Below are positions 1 to 13,544 of a stretch of 64,000 nucleotides of DNA, piece by piece. The DNA is from Ornithinibacillus sp. 4-3 (GTDB lineage: Bacteria; Bacillota; Bacilli; Bacillales; Amphibacillaceae): assembly GCF_040958695.1 (NCBI RefSeq), contig NZ_CP162599.1:1-64000 (forward strand), read 5' to 3'. The notes below the pieces were generated by a model. It worked only from the letters and a program-made list of their open reading frames with translations. It did no database searches and was not told where the DNA came from. A program made the translations under genes and the position numbers. Within the stretch, counting starts at the first letter, position 1; each line of letters begins with the position of its first letter.

Positions 1-51
1 ATTACATTATTTCTAAACATGTTAGTAACACACCAATCCCTAAATCAAAAA

Positions 52-390
52 ATATCCACAACACAAAAGAATAAGCTTTTTTACTTTTTTATTCATCCAC
101 AATGATTATCGACAAGATAATCACAAGTTATAACCATGTAAATAAAAATTGTCTACATACGGTTTATTTTGTGGATAACTGTCGTTTTAACGTTGCAACT
201 TCTTATTTTTTTTGATATTATATTTGTGTTTTAACTTGTGAATAAGAGATTTATTCTAATAGTTTTTCCACAACCTGTTAATAACTTGTGGATATCGTCC
301 ACACCCCTGTTAAAGAGTTTATCAACAAGATTGTTTGTAACGTAGATAACTCTTTACTAGTATTAGTATACATATCTTTAAATATCCACA
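52..390. other. Origin region upstream of dnaA: DnaA-box cluster
   Basis: This 586-base gap before dnaA holds no gene. It has one exact DnaA box in reverse orientation (tgtggataa, 170-178) and near-matches with one mismatch at 52-60, 93-101, 106-114, 237-245, 264-272, 287-295, 319-327 and 382-390. In Bacillus such a cluster upstream of dnaA is one half of a bipartite oriC and also autoregulates dnaA. The boxes are seen directly; origin function is inferred from position and family knowledge. Confidence 0.85.
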
Positions 391-586
391 GATATAATCT
401 CCAAGAATCAATGGGATTTCAAATTAAAGTAGGTATATTTAAATGAAAAAATCTAGCATGTCTTCTTATTCTGTCCCTTTTTATTTAGGAAGGATACAAA
501 GACTATCTTTTACTTTTTTATAAAATTTTAATTCAGCAGTAGAATGATAGATTAGATAATCTAATAAAGAAAGGATGGGAGCCTTT

Positions 587-1936
587 TTGGAAAATATTGA
601 TGATCTTTGGGCAGCGACATTAAATACGATTCAAGAGAAAATCAGTAAGCCAAGTTTCGACACATGGCTTAAAAACACCAAAGCTGAAATAATAAAAGAT
701 GACACCATTATCATAAATGTTCCGAATGAATTTGCGAGAGATTGGCTTGAAGGAAGATATACTCAATTAATTTCCGATGTTTTATTCGAACTGACCGGTG
801 CTAAACTAGCAACAAAATTTATTATTCCTAAATCTTCTAATCAAGCAGATCAAGTTACAGAAGTCCCTAAGCCACCAGTACATAGAACTGGGAATATTAA
901 TGGGGACCGTACTATGTTGAACCCAAAATATACGTTTGAATCATTCGTTATTGGGGCTGGGAATCGATTTGCACATGCAGCTTCATTAGCAGTGGCCGAA
1001 GCTCCAGCAAAAGCCTATAATCCATTATTTATATATGGAGGCGTCGGACTTGGAAAAACGCATTTAATGCATGCAATTGGCCACTATGTACAGGAACATA
1101 ATGCAGATGCATCTGTCATGTACTTGTCATCAGAAAAATTTACGAATGAATTTATCAATGCTATCAGAGATAATAAAACAGGCTTGTTTCGGAATAAATA
1201 TCGTAATATTGATGTCCTACTAATCGATGATATTCAGTTTCTAGCAGGAAAAGAACAAACACAAGAAGAATTTTTCCATACGTTTAATGCATTACATGAG
1301 GAAAATAAACAAATCATTATCTCTAGTGATCGTCCACCTAAAGAAATTCCAACTTTAGAAGATCGGTTACGTTCTAGATTTGAATGGGGGCTTATTACAG
1401 ATATTGCACCACCAGATTTAGAAACAAGGATTGCTATTTTAAATAAAAAGGCCAAAGCAGATGGCCTGGATATTCCGGATGAAGTGATGCTTTATATTTC
1501 TAATCAAATAGATTCCAATATTCGAGAATTAGAAGGTGCACTTATTCGAGTAGTTGCATATTCTTCATTGGTTAATCAAGATATTGATGTCCCACTCGCA
1601 GCAGATGCATTAAAGGACATCATTCCTAATCGAAAGCCTAAGTCTATTACAGTGGCGGATATACAAGAAGTTGTTAGTCAAAAATATAATATAAAATTAG
1701 AAGATTTTGCAGCTAGAAAACGTACAAGATCCATTGCATTTCCACGTCAAATTGCAATGTATTTATCACGTCAACTTACTGATCTCTCTTTACCAAAAAT
1801 TGGTGAAGAATTCGGTGGTCGTGATCATACAACCGTTATTCATGCCTTTGAGAAAATATCTGAAATGATGGAGAAGGAAACAGATTTTGAAAAAGAAATA
1901 GAAGATTTAAAAGAACAGCTTAAAAATTTCCAGTAA
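587..1936 (+). CDS. dnaA: Chromosomal replication initiator DnaA
   Basis: DnaA is the AAA+ initiator that binds DnaA boxes, melts oriC and loads helicase. The N-terminal domain I is followed by a short linker, the AAA+ core with Walker [10 protein letters not shown] near residue 151 and Walker B LLIDDIQF, and a C-terminal DNA-binding domain with the signature [11 protein letters not shown]. An ATG at 575 is possible, but it sits directly on the purine-rich ribosome site. The TTG at 587 has aaaggatggga at a good distance and gives MENIDDLW, the usual Bacillus N-terminus, at 449 residues. It lies between the two origin halves and is probably autoregulated by the upstream boxes. Confidence 0.97.
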   Translation: MENIDDLWAATLNTIQEKISKPSFDTWLKNTKAEIIKDDTIIINVPNEFARDWLEGRYTQLISDVLFELTGAKLATKFIIPKSSNQADQVTEVPKPPVHRTGNINGDRTMLNPKYTFESFVIGAGNRFAHAASLAVAEAPAKAYNPLFIYGGVGLGKTHLMHAIGHYVQEHNADASVMYLSSEKFTNEFINAIRDNKTGLFRNKYRNIDVLLIDDIQFLAGKEQTQEEFFHTFNALHEENKQIIISSDRPPKEIPTLEDRLRSRFEWGLITDIAPPDLETRIAILNKKAKADGLDIPDEVMLYISNQIDSNIRELEGALIRVVAYSSLVNQDIDVPLAADALKDIIPNRKPKSITVADIQEVVSQKYNIKLEDFAARKRTRSIAFPRQIAMYLSRQLTDLSLPKIGEEFGGRDHTTVIHAFEKISEMMEKETDFEKEIEDLKEQLKNFQ

Positions 1937-1980
1937 AAACTCCTTTTTGCTTTTATTCTAAAATAAATATTGAAATAATG

Positions 1981-2060
1981 AGGGTAAAGATAAAAGAACT
2001 TTTTTAGTTTGAATAACCGAATAAAATTTCAATAAAGCGTAGGAAATATCTGTAGACTCC
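1981..2060 (+). repeat. Family B interspersed repeat, 5' fragment
   Basis: The stretch shares its head and the block aagcgtaggaaatat-c-gtagactcctgc with the copies at 56411 and 61640, but the 3' half is missing. It lies inside the dnaA-dnaN origin gap. Seen by direct comparison; degenerate. Confidence 0.6.
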
Positions 2061-2122
2061 TGCATATTCGAGAACTACTAACTTAAAATACTTTTATTAT
2101 ACTTCTCAAATTAATAAAAAGC

Positions 2123-2272
2123 TGTGGGTAACTGTGAATAGATGAAACAAGTTGCGAACACTTTATTAACATGTGAATAACTTAGATGTATTTGAGTTTT
2201 TATTACTTATCAACAAATCCACAGCCCCTAGTACTATTATTACTATTTCTTTATAATTAATTAATATATATA
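2123..2272 (+). other. oriC unwinding half between dnaA and dnaN (DnaA boxes, DnaA-trios, AT-rich DUE)
   Basis: DnaA-box-like sites occur at 2123-2131, 2133-2141, 2172-2180 and 2207-2215, with a weaker one at 2215-2223. The last is followed by GC-rich gcccc and then by triplets cta gta cta tta tta cta at 2228-2245. These match the DnaA-trio pattern (3'-GAT-5' read on the other strand) described for B. subtilis. An AT-only stretch follows at about 2250-2272, where strand opening would be expected. Order box, GC clamp, trios, AT-rich element is as in the known basal unwinding system. Confidence 0.82.
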
Positions 2273-2321
2273 ACGGTGAAAATTTTTCTAGATCATCAAA
2301 CTCATAAGGTGGGAAAATAGA

Positions 2322-3458
2322 ATGAAATTTGTTATCCAAAGAAGTAAACTAATTGCTAGCATCCAACAAGTTATGAAAGCTATATCTAGTAGAGCAGCAA
2401 TTCCAATTTTAACGGGAATGAAAATAGAAACGAAACGCAATGGAATAACGTTAACAGGTAGTGATTCAGATATTTCAATAGAATCTTTTATACCTGCTGA
2501 AGAAGATGGAATTGTAAATATCGAAAATATAGAAGAAGGAAGTATTGTCCTGCAAGCAAATTATTTCCCAGATATTATTCGTAAATTACCTGAAGAAACA
2601 GTAGAAATTCAAACAGATGACCAATTAAATGTGACAATTCATTCAGGAAATGCAGAATTTAATTTAAATGGGCAAGATCCAGAAGAATATCCACAATTAC
2701 CTAAGCTACAAGTAGAAGATAGCTTTGAAATACCAGCTAATTTACTAAAAAGTTTAATTCAGCAAACTGCATTTGCGATATCAACCATGGAAACTCGTCC
2801 AATACTAACAGGGGTTCATCTTAAGCTAGAAGATTCTAATTTAAGCTTTACAGCAACAGATAGTCATCGTTTAGCTTTACGAGAAGTTCCAATCGCTGAT
2901 ACAAAAATTGAATTGTCAAATGTCGTCGTTCCAGGAAAAAGCTTAAATGAACTGAATAAAATTTTAGATGATACAGACGATCCTGTAGAAATTAGTGCGA
3001 CAAATAATTTAATTTTATTCCGTGCAAAAAATTTATATTTCTTATCTCGTTTATTAGACGGAAATTACCCAGAAACATCTCGTTTAATTCCAACAGAGAG
3101 TAAAACTTCTATTCATGCACATACAAGATCCTTAATGAATACGATTGATCGTGCATCGTTACTAGCAAGAGAAGAAAGAAATAATGTAGTTAAATTAAAT
3201 ACAAAAGAAGGGAATATTATTGAGGTAACTAATAATTCACCAGAAATAGGAAAAGTTTCAGAAGAATTAACAGTTACATCTATTGATGGAGAAGAATTAA
3301 ATATTTCTTTTAGCGCTAAATATATGCTTGATGCATTAAAAGCAATTGGAAATGATGAAATAATTATTGATTTTACAGGAGCAATGCGCCCGTTTATTAT
3401 TCGTCCAGCAAATGAAGAATCAATTTTACAATTAATCTTACCAGTGCGAACATATTAA
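2322..3458 (+). CDS. dnaN: DNA polymerase III beta sliding clamp
   Basis: DnaN forms the ring-shaped dimer that tethers the replicative polymerase to DNA. The protein has 378 residues, the usual length, and reads through the three-domain clamp fold to a typical C-terminus ending LILPVRTY, which shapes the partner-binding pocket. The ATG at 2322 follows aaggtggg at a good distance. It is separated from dnaA by the origin half at 2123-2272 and is followed by repeat B3, whose arms and T-tract probably terminate its transcript. Confidence 0.97.
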   Translation: MKFVIQRSKLIASIQQVMKAISSRAAIPILTGMKIETKRNGITLTGSDSDISIESFIPAEEDGIVNIENIEEGSIVLQANYFPDIIRKLPEETVEIQTDDQLNVTIHSGNAEFNLNGQDPEEYPQLPKLQVEDSFEIPANLLKSLIQQTAFAISTMETRPILTGVHLKLEDSNLSFTATDSHRLALREVPIADTKIELSNVVVPGKSLNELNKILDDTDDPVEISATNNLILFRAKNLYFLSRLLDGNYPETSRLIPTESKTSIHAHTRSLMNTIDRASLLAREERNNVVKLNTKEGNIIEVTNNSPEIGKVSEELTVTSIDGEELNISFSAKYMLDALKAIGNDEIIIDFTGAMRPFIIRPANEESILQLILPVRTY

Positions 3459-3481
3459 AACAGTTGTATAAGAAAAAAAAT

Positions 3482-3620
3482 AACCTGAGACAAAAGAAAT
3501 AACTTAGATTAAAAGACGAACGATATGTAAAAAGGCAAAGTATATTCATGGAATTTAGATTTGCAAAACATATATTCGAAACTTACTAGGTAATCATTTC
3601 TTTTTGTTTCAGGTTTTTTT
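3482..3620 (+). repeat. Family B interspersed repeat, short copy, doubling as dnaN terminator
   Basis: The ends are inverted: aacctgagacaaaagaaat at the left against the complement of atttctttttgtttcaggtt at the right, followed by a run of T. The head and tail align with the B copies at 56411 and 61640; the middle is shorter. It starts 24 bases after the dnaN stop. A terminator role is inferred from the arms plus T-tract. Confidence 0.72.
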
Positions 3621-4063
3621 GCATGAATTTTCTAATATTACGTTATGCTTTTTGATTACCCATCCCAAAAATAGGTAAAAAATATAATTTAAAGGCGATT
3701 TAAGCAATTTTTTTTCTTTTGAAGGGGATTACCTTTAAATATCTTAAAAACTTTAGTAGAATAGTAAAAGAGACTATTTAAGAATATCGAATTAAATTTT
3801 ATTTCGTTTTAAAAAATAATTATATTCACTTTCTTCGTATTTTTAGAGATGTATGTTTTAAATTTTTCTTTTCTTACATGGCAAATAAAATATTAGCCAT
3901 ATGAGCTACAGAAGCACATAGTGACTCCTGTAGAAACGTAGTGTGTACTTCTATAGCAATAATATAAAAGTCATATTTTATCTTTATCTAACAGAAGGCT
4001 GTCAATTCTACTTAAGCAAAAAAGTATGAAGATAAAATAAACAAGAGAAATTTGGTGATAAAA
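3621..4063. other. Gene-free gap with two inverted repeats, upstream of yaaA
   Basis: I see no credible gene here. Two structures stand out: a perfect 9-base inverted repeat atttaaagg (3687-3695) / cctttaaat (3732-3740), and an imperfect stem around ctacagaag (3906-3914) / cttctatag (3948-3956) enclosing gactcctgtag. The latter recalls the core of family B. The promoter of the yaaA-recF-gyr operon should lie here but I could not place it. Confidence 0.45.
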
Positions 4064-4285
4064 ATGATAGAAGAAATTGCAATTAAAACAGAATACATTA
4101 CGTTAGGACAACTTATTAAATTAGTTAATGTGTTTGATTCTGGCGGAATGATCAAAGCTTTTCTGCAAGATCAGGGAGCAATTGTTAATGGAGAAAGAGA
4201 ACATCGTCGTGGAAGAAAATTATATCCTGATGATGAAGTAGAGATTGAAGAGATAGGGAAATTCATTGTAAAACTAAAAAAATAA
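4064..4285 (+). CDS. yaaA: Small S4-domain RNA-binding protein YaaA
   Basis: The 73-residue protein consists almost wholly of an S4 RNA-binding domain (TLGQLIKLVNVFDSGG, then VNGEREHRRGRKLYPDDEV). In B. subtilis YaaA (RlbA-type) sits in this position between dnaN and recF and is linked to ribosome assembly. In-frame TTG and GTG codons occur at 4052-4057, but ggtgat there is a good ribosome site for the ATG at 4064, so I chose the latter. RecF follows after 45 bases and is probably co-transcribed. Confidence 0.88.
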   Translation: MIEEIAIKTEYITLGQLIKLVNVFDSGGMIKAFLQDQGAIVNGEREHRRGRKLYPDDEVEIEEIGKFIVKLKK

Positions 4286-4330
4286 GCGAACTCGCCAATC
4301 TGGATTACGCTAAAAAACGAGGAATCTATT

Positions 4331-5440
4331 ATGCATATTAAAACATTAAAATTGAAGAACTATCGCAATTATGAACAATTAGATGTTTTATTTAATGATA
4401 AAATTAACGTAATCATTGGTGAAAATGCACAAGGAAAAACAAATTTGATGGAAGCATTTTATGTACTTGCTTTTACCAAGTCTTATCGTACTCCGAAGGA
4501 AAATGAATTAATTTACTGGGGAAAGGATTTTGCGAAAATAGAAGGGACTATTGAACAGAAAAATCGAACATTCCCATTAGAAATTGTCATTACTTCAAAA
4601 GGTAAAAAGGCAAAATTGAATCATATTGAACAGAAACGTTTAAGTGATTACATTGGTGCATTAAATATTGTTATGTTCGCTCCTGAAGATTTGGCGCTTG
4701 TTAAGGGTCCACCTCAAGTGAGGCGTAGGTTTATTGATATGGAGCTTGGACAAATTCAACCAAGCTATATTTATCATTTAGGACAGTATCAGCAGGTGTT
4801 AAAACAACGCAATCATTTATTAAAGCAGATGCAGAGAAAGCAAATGAATGATTTGACCATGTTACAAATTTTAACAGAACAACTAATTGAACATGCAACA
4901 ACTGTTTTAGAAAGGCGTTTTGCGTTTCTAGATTTGCTCAGGAAATGGTCAAAACCTATCCACGGGAATATTAGTCGTGATTTAGAAGAGTTAGAAATAG
5001 AATATAATCCAACGATTGACGTATCAGAAGATGCAAACAAGGAAAAAATAGAGACTATCTATTTAGAAAGTTTTCATAAAGTACAAGAAAAAGAGATAGA
5101 ACGTGGCACCACATTACTAGGTCCACATCGAGATGATTTAACTTTTTATATAAATGGCAAAGACGTGAAAGTATTTGGTTCACAAGGCCAACAACGCACC
5201 ACTGCCTTATCTATCAAATTAGCAGAAATTGATTTGATCCATCATGAGGTAGGAGAATATCCAATTTTATTACTTGACGATGTTTTTAGCGAACTAGATG
5301 ACCATAGGCAATCACATCTCCTCAGCACAATTCAAGGCAAAGTACAAACATTTGTATCGACAACAAATGTAGCTGGTATTCATCATGAAACATTAGAGAA
5401 AGCAGAACTATTTCATATTGACAAAGGAAGAATTGTTTAA
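4331..5440 (+). CDS. recF: DNA replication and repair protein RecF
   Basis: RecF is an SMC-like ATPase that helps load RecA at gaps in stalled or damaged DNA. It has Walker [10 protein letters not shown] near residue 31, the ABC signature region [18 protein letters not shown] and Walker [14 protein letters not shown] near residue 315. The length of 369 residues matches the family. The ATG at 4331 follows cgaggaa. The next gene, remB, starts one base after this stop, which indicates tight co-transcription. Confidence 0.97.
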   Translation: MHIKTLKLKNYRNYEQLDVLFNDKINVIIGENAQGKTNLMEAFYVLAFTKSYRTPKENELIYWGKDFAKIEGTIEQKNRTFPLEIVITSKGKKAKLNHIEQKRLSDYIGALNIVMFAPEDLALVKGPPQVRRRFIDMELGQIQPSYIYHLGQYQQVLKQRNHLLKQMQRKQMNDLTMLQILTEQLIEHATTVLERRFAFLDLLRKWSKPIHGNISRDLEELEIEYNPTIDVSEDANKEKIETIYLESFHKVQEKEIERGTTLLGPHRDDLTFYINGKDVKVFGSQGQQRTTALSIKLAEIDLIHHEVGEYPILLLDDVFSELDDHRQSHLLSTIQGKVQTFVSTTNVAGIHHETLEKAELFHIDKGRIV

Positions 5441-5441
5441 G

Positions 5442-5711
5442 ATGTTTATCCATATTGGAAATGACCATGTCGTGCATACAGAAGATATTATCTCTATCAT
5501 TGATTGCCAAGCAATTGAGAATTCAGTAATCATGAAGACTATGCTGGAGAATCAACATAGCAATAAAAGTGTTATTGGTTCTGCATCACATGCAAAATCG
5601 ATTGTGATTACAAATGATTTTATCTTTTATAGCAATGTTTCTGTAGTAACGTTAACAAAACGTTCTAGCTATCAAGCTGGTTTCGACCATCATGAGATAT
5701 GTTTTGAGTAG
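5442..5711 (+). CDS. remB: Extracellular matrix regulator RemB (YaaB)
   Basis: An 89-residue protein beginning MFIHIGNDHVVHTEDII, typical of the RemB/YaaB family found between recF and gyrB in bacilli. In B. subtilis RemB activates biofilm matrix genes together with RemA. The ATG at 5442 follows aaaggaag in the recF 3' end. An in-frame TTG at 5418 would overlap recF and has no ribosome site. The C-terminal half (RSSYQAGFDHHEI) is less conserved, so function is by family and position. Confidence 0.85.
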   Translation: MFIHIGNDHVVHTEDIISIIDCQAIENSVIMKTMLENQHSNKSVIGSASHAKSIVITNDFIFYSNVSVVTLTKRSSYQAGFDHHEICFE

Positions 5712-5719
5712 GAAGATGA

Positions 5720-7672
<1,953 letters not shown>

Positions 7673-7686
7673 AATTAACGGTGATA

Positions 7687-7710
7687 TTAAGGGACAAATT
7701 TGTCCCTTAA
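7687..7710. promoter_or_regulatory. Perfect 24-base palindrome between gyrB and gyrA
   Basis: The half-site ttaagggacaaa is followed immediately by its exact reverse complement, with no loop. It starts 14 bases after the gyrB stop and 94 bases before gyrA. No T-tract follows, so it is not a standard terminator. It could be an operator, an mRNA processing or stability stem, or a weak attenuator. Confidence 0.6.
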
Positions 7711-7803
7711 GTGTTTAGTAAGCAGTTGGGATAATTATTTATTTTCATTACTGATTCCTGAACATATGTGACCTGTGCTTTTCTTAATTAGGGAGGTTTT
7801 TTT

Positions 7804-10281
7804 ATGGCAGATCAACAACGATCAAGTGTTGAAGAAATAAATATTAGTGAAGAGATGAGAACATCTTTTCTAGACTATGCAATGAGTGTTATTGTTTCAC
7901 GTGCATTACCTGATGTTCGTGATGGATTAAAGCCTGTACACCGAAGAATATTATATGCTATGCATGATTTAGGAATGCATGCAGATAAAGCATATAAGAA
8001 GTCAGCACGTATTGTCGGTGAAGTAATTGGTAAGTATCATCCACATGGTGATTCAGCTGTATATGAGGCTATGGTAAGAATGGCACAAGATTTCAGTCAT
8101 CGATATTTATTAGTTGATGGACATGGAAACTTTGGGTCAGTTGATGGAGACTCCGCAGCGGCAATGCGTTATACAGAAGCAAAAATGTCCAAGCTCTCAA
8201 TGGAGCTTTTAAGAGATATTAATAAAGATACAATTGATTATCAGGATAACTATGATGGGTCTGAAAAAGAACCGATTGTATTTCCTTCTCGTTTTCCAAA
8301 TCTATTAGTAAATGGATCTGCAGGAATTGCAGTGGGAATGGCAACGAATATTCCTCCACATAATCTAGGAGAAACTGTTGAAGCCATTCTAGCATTAAGT
8401 AAAAATCCAGATATTACGATTGAGGAATTAATGGACGAGTATATTTTAGGACCAGATTTTCCTACTTCTGGATTGATTTTAGGAAGAAGCGGCATTCGTC
8501 GTGCTTATGAAACAGGCCGAGGATCAATTACGCTTCGTGCAAAAGTAGAGATTGTTGAAAATAAGAACGGTACGTATAGAATTCTAGTTACTGAAATTCC
8601 TTACCAAGTAAATAAAGCAAAATTAATTGAAAAAATTGCTGAGCTTGTACGGGAAAAACGTATTGAAGGAATTACAGATTTAAATGATGAGTCTGACCGT
8701 GAAGGAATGCGAATTGTGATGGATTTACGCCGTGATGCGAATCCTGATGTCATCCTAAATAATTTGTATAAGTACACAGCATTACAGACGACTTTCGGAG
8801 TTAATATGCTTGCACTTGTTGACGGAACGCCAAAAGTACTTACATTAAAACAGTGTTTAGAGCATTATTTAGAGCACCAGAAGGTAGTAATTAAACGTAG
8901 AACTGCTTTTGAATTGAGAAGAGCAGAAGCAAGAGCACATATTCTAGAGGGATTACGTGTTGCTTTGGATCATTTGGATGAAGTGATTTCTCTCATTCGT
9001 AGTTCTGCTACTGCAGAGATAGCACGAACAGGCTTAATGGAGCGCTTCCAATTAACAGAAAAGCAAGCACAAGCAATTTTAGATATGCGCTTGCAGCGTT
9101 TAACAGGCTTAGAACGTGAGAAAATTGAAGAAGAGTATAATGAACTTATTCAATTAATTGCAGAATTAAAAGCAATTTTAGCAGATGAAGAAAAGGTATT
9201 AGAAATCATTCGTGAGGAATTAATCGAAATCAAAGAACGCTTTTCTGATGATCGTCGTACAGAAATAGTGATTGGCTCATCAGACTTTTTAGAGGATGAG
9301 GATTTAATTCCAGAAGAAAATATTGTTATCACTTTAACACATAAAGGTTATATAAAACGTTTACCATCTTCTACTTATCGTACACAAAACCGTGGTGGAC
9401 GAGGAATTCAAGGGATGGGAACAAACGAGGATGATTTTGTAGAGCATTTATTATCTACTTCTACACACTCGACAGTTCTATTCTTTACAAACAAAGGTAA
9501 GGTATATCGAACACGTGGTTTTGAAATTCCTGAATATAGTAGAACAGCTAAAGGGATTCCACTTATTAACCTATTACAAATCGAAAGAGATGAATGGGTT
9601 AATGCAGTGATCACTGTCGATGAATTTGTGGATGATTGGTATTTATTCTTTACAACGAAACAAGGTATTTCAAAACGGACACCTCTTTCACAATTCGCAA
9701 ATATTCGTAAAGGTGGCTTAATCGCTATCGGTTTACGTGAAAATGATGAACTTATTTCAGTTTGTTTAACAGATGGAAATAAAGATATTATGATTGCAAC
9801 AAAAGATGGGTATATTATTCGATTTGAAGAGGAACAAGTACGCTCGATGGGACGTACAGCTTCTGGTGTACGCGGAATTTCATTGCGAGAAGACGATAAA
9901 GTTGTATCTATGGAGATTTTAGAAGCAGATTCTCAAGTATTGCATGTAACGAATCGTGGAATTGGAAAGCGAACTCCAGAAGATCAATATCGTAAAACAA
10001 ATCGTGGTGGTAAAGGAATTTTCGCATGTAAATTAACAGAAGAAACGGGAGATGTTGTAACAGTAAAAGCAGTGTCAGGAGAAGAAGATATTATGCTTAT
10101 TACTGTTGCGGGTGTATTAATTCGTATTCCAGTTGCTAGTATTTCCCAAACAGGTAGAAATACGCAAGGTGTACGTTTAATCCGTTTACAAGAAGAAGAG
10201 AAGGTTGCAACAGTAGCGAAGATATCTGAAGCAGTTGTTGAAGAAGATGAAGATGATATAGAAGAAAATATAGAGGAATAA
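7804..10281 (+). CDS. gyrA: DNA gyrase subunit A
   Basis: GyrA cuts and rejoins DNA through its active-site tyrosine in [11 protein letters not shown] (near residue 123). The quinolone-determining region reads [12 protein letters not shown], with Ser and Glu at the two classic positions, so no resistance change is visible. The C-terminal beta-pinwheel carries the GyrA box ([11 protein letters not shown] near residue 535). The 825 residues end in an acidic tail ([13 protein letters not shown]). The ATG at 7804 follows gggaggt. A terminator follows 6 bases after the stop. The rRNA operon found here in B. subtilis is absent. Confidence 0.98.
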   Translation: MADQQRSSVEEINISEEMRTSFLDYAMSVIVSRALPDVRDGLKPVHRRILYAMHDLGMHADKAYKKSARIVGEVIGKYHPHGDSAVYEAMVRMAQDFSHRYLLVDGHGNFGSVDGDSAAAMRYTEAKMSKLSMELLRDINKDTIDYQDNYDGSEKEPIVFPSRFPNLLVNGSAGIAVGMATNIPPHNLGETVEAILALSKNPDITIEELMDEYILGPDFPTSGLILGRSGIRRAYETGRGSITLRAKVEIVENKNGTYRILVTEIPYQVNKAKLIEKIAELVREKRIEGITDLNDESDREGMRIVMDLRRDANPDVILNNLYKYTALQTTFGVNMLALVDGTPKVLTLKQCLEHYLEHQKVVIKRRTAFELRRAEARAHILEGLRVALDHLDEVISLIRSSATAEIARTGLMERFQLTEKQAQAILDMRLQRLTGLEREKIEEEYNELIQLIAELKAILADEEKVLEIIREELIEIKERFSDDRRTEIVIGSSDFLEDEDLIPEENIVITLTHKGYIKRLPSSTYRTQNRGGRGIQGMGTNEDDFVEHLLSTSTHSTVLFFTNKGKVYRTRGFEIPEYSRTAKGIPLINLLQIERDEWVNAVITVDEFVDDWYLFFTTKQGISKRTPLSQFANIRKGGLIAIGLRENDELISVCLTDGNKDIMIATKDGYIIRFEEEQVRSMGRTASGVRGISLREDDKVVSMEILEADSQVLHVTNRGIGKRTPEDQYRKTNRGGKGIFACKLTEETGDVVTVKAVSGEEDIMLITVAGVLIRIPVASISQTGRNTQGVRLIRLQEEEKVATVAKISEAVVEEDEDDIEENIEE

Positions 10282-10287
10282 TTGAGG

Positions 10288-10315
10288 GCAACTCCATTTG
10301 GGGTTGCTTTCTTTT
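10288..10315 (+). terminator. Rho-independent terminator of gyrA
   Basis: The stem gcaactcc (10288-10295) pairs with ggggttgc (10300-10307), with one G-U pair and a four-base loop, followed by tttcttttc. Confidence 0.85.
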
Positions 10316-10446
10316 CAAAGAGAATTATGGACTTTAATCATTGATGTTATCGTATTTATAGCTTTTTAATAGAAATATAAGATTATTTAGAATTAATGAA
10401 TTCCTTTTAGTTGTGTCGCTCTAGTTGAAAAATTAAACGTGATAAA

Positions 10447-10464
10447 GTATTGTAATGACAATAC
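10447..10464. promoter_or_regulatory. Inverted repeat upstream of guaB
   Basis: gtattgt-aatg-acaatac is a perfect inverted repeat 69 bases before the guaB start. A -10-like tataat lies at 10507-10512 without a convincing -35. It may be an operator for guaB; no known regulator site matches it clearly. Confidence 0.4.
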
Positions 10465-10514
10465 AATTTACACTGTTGCACTATTATTTAGTTTTTTGGT
10501 TTTTAATATAATAA

Positions 10515-12002
<1,488 letters not shown>

Positions 12003-12040
12003 TGAAAAAATTAATAGAATAAGACAACTCTAAACGTAGA

Positions 12041-12112
12041 AGCCAATTTGAAAACAGAACTTTTTAGTAGATTTTCCCTACTTAAAGTTATGTTTTCTAT
12101 TGGCTTTTTTTA
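12041..12112 (+). terminator. Long-stem terminator after guaB
   Basis: agccaat (12041-12047), gaaaaca and aacttt on the left pair in order with aaagtt, tgttttc and attggct (12099-12105) on the right. A run of seven T follows. The stem is unusually long, with two small internal mismatches. Confidence 0.85.
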
Positions 12113-12159
12113 TGGTAGAATATCAGAAGATGCATACTGAAGAAGATGGAGGAAAGAAA

Positions 12160-13500
12160 TTGAATTTGAAGTTACAGAAAAGCCTAGCACCTATATTAAT
12201 GGTGTTCATATTAATGACAACATTGTTTATTTATCCAGGTACAATATTAGTGAAAGCAGAAACAAATATTGAATTAAATGCAGAATCAGCTATTTTAGTT
12301 GATGCAGATACAGGAAAGATTTTATACGCAAAAAATGCTGATATGGCTTTACCTCCAGCAAGTATGACGAAAATTATGACCGAATATCTTGTTTGGGAAG
12401 CAATTGAAGCAGGAGATATTAGTTGGGAAGGAACAACCCAAATCAGTGATTATGCTTATAGCATATCTGCTAATACTAGTTTTTCTGGTATTGGCTTACG
12501 TAAAGACGTAGATTATACTGTTCGTAGTTTATATGAGGCAATGGCGATTAATTCAGATAATGCAACGACGATAGCACTTGCTGAGCTTATTGCAGGTTCA
12601 GAAGGTGAATTTGTTAAAATGATGAACGCTAAGGCAGAAGAAATGAATTTACCTGAATTCCAATTTGTAAACTCTACTGGTTTAGAAAATTCTTCTTTAG
12701 GAGATGATTACCCAGAAGGAACAGACCCAAATGGAATAAATTTATTATCTGCAGAATCAACAGCGTTACTAGCATATCAACTGATTAATGATTATCCAGA
12801 AGCGCTAGAGATTTCTAGTATTCCGGAAACAGAATTTGACGGAAAAGAAATTCGTAATTGGAATTGGATGCTTGAACATGAAGCATCATTCTTACAACCG
12901 TTTTATTATGAGGGTATGGAAGGTTTAAAAACAGGCTATACAGATGAAGCTGGCTATTGTTTTACAGGAGCAGCTACTAGAGATGGTAAAAGATTGATTT
13001 CAGTAGTAATGAAAACAAATGATGAAAGTGAGCGTTTTGTAGAAACTGCAAAACTCTTAGATTATGGTTTTGAAAACTTTGAAACAAAGGAATTATTTCC
13101 AGCAGGCTTTGAAAATCCGGAAGATTCAGTAGTACCGGTAGCCAAAGGGAAGGAAAAAAATGTTACACTTGCATTAGAAGCAGGTTTTACAGCTCCAATT
13201 CTTAATGAAGAAGAAGAGCTATATAAAGTGGTATATCATATTGATTCAGATAAATTAAATAAAGATGGAGAATTAACAGCACCTGTGAAGCAAGGCGAGA
13301 AAGTAGGTACTGCTGAGCTTGTCTATGAAGGAGAAAATGATCACGGCTTCTTACATAACGCAGGAACAAGTACTGTTGATCTTGTTACAACAAGTGAAAT
13401 AGAGAAGAAAAATTGGTTTATGATTGCACTTGAATCTATTGGAAGTTTCTTCGCTGGTTTATTCACGACGATAGTTGATACTGTTAAAGGCTGGTTTTAA
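12160..13500 (+). CDS. dacA: D-alanyl-D-alanine carboxypeptidase (PBP5)
   Basis: DacA trims the terminal D-Ala from peptidoglycan pentapeptides at the membrane surface. A signal peptide covers about residues 1-32 (cut near VKAETN). The catalytic SxxK is in PPASMTKIM, SxN in INSDNAT and KTG in GLKTGYT. A C-terminal amphipathic helix (ALESIGSFFAGLFTTIVD) anchors it to the membrane. The TTG at 12160 is chosen because ggagg lies 7 bases before it; upstream in-frame codons fall in the guaB terminator. It has 446 residues. Confidence 0.95.
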   Translation: MNLKLQKSLAPILMVFILMTTLFIYPGTILVKAETNIELNAESAILVDADTGKILYAKNADMALPPASMTKIMTEYLVWEAIEAGDISWEGTTQISDYAYSISANTSFSGIGLRKDVDYTVRSLYEAMAINSDNATTIALAELIAGSEGEFVKMMNAKAEEMNLPEFQFVNSTGLENSSLGDDYPEGTDPNGINLLSAESTALLAYQLINDYPEALEISSIPETEFDGKEIRNWNWMLEHEASFLQPFYYEGMEGLKTGYTDEAGYCFTGAATRDGKRLISVVMKTNDESERFVETAKLLDYGFENFETKELFPAGFENPEDSVVPVAKGKEKNVTLALEAGFTAPILNEEEELYKVVYHIDSDKLNKDGELTAPVKQGEKVGTAELVYEGENDHGFLHNAGTSTVDLVTTSEIEKKNWFMIALESIGSFFAGLFTTIVDTVKGWF

Positions 13501-13544
13501 TATTAATAATTAATATATTTCAATAGCTCATAGGGGGAAAAAAG

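Noticed and set aside
575..586. ATG at 575 as the dnaA start
   Set aside because: It lies on the purine-rich ribosome site. The TTG at 587 has proper spacing and gives the conserved MENI N-terminus.
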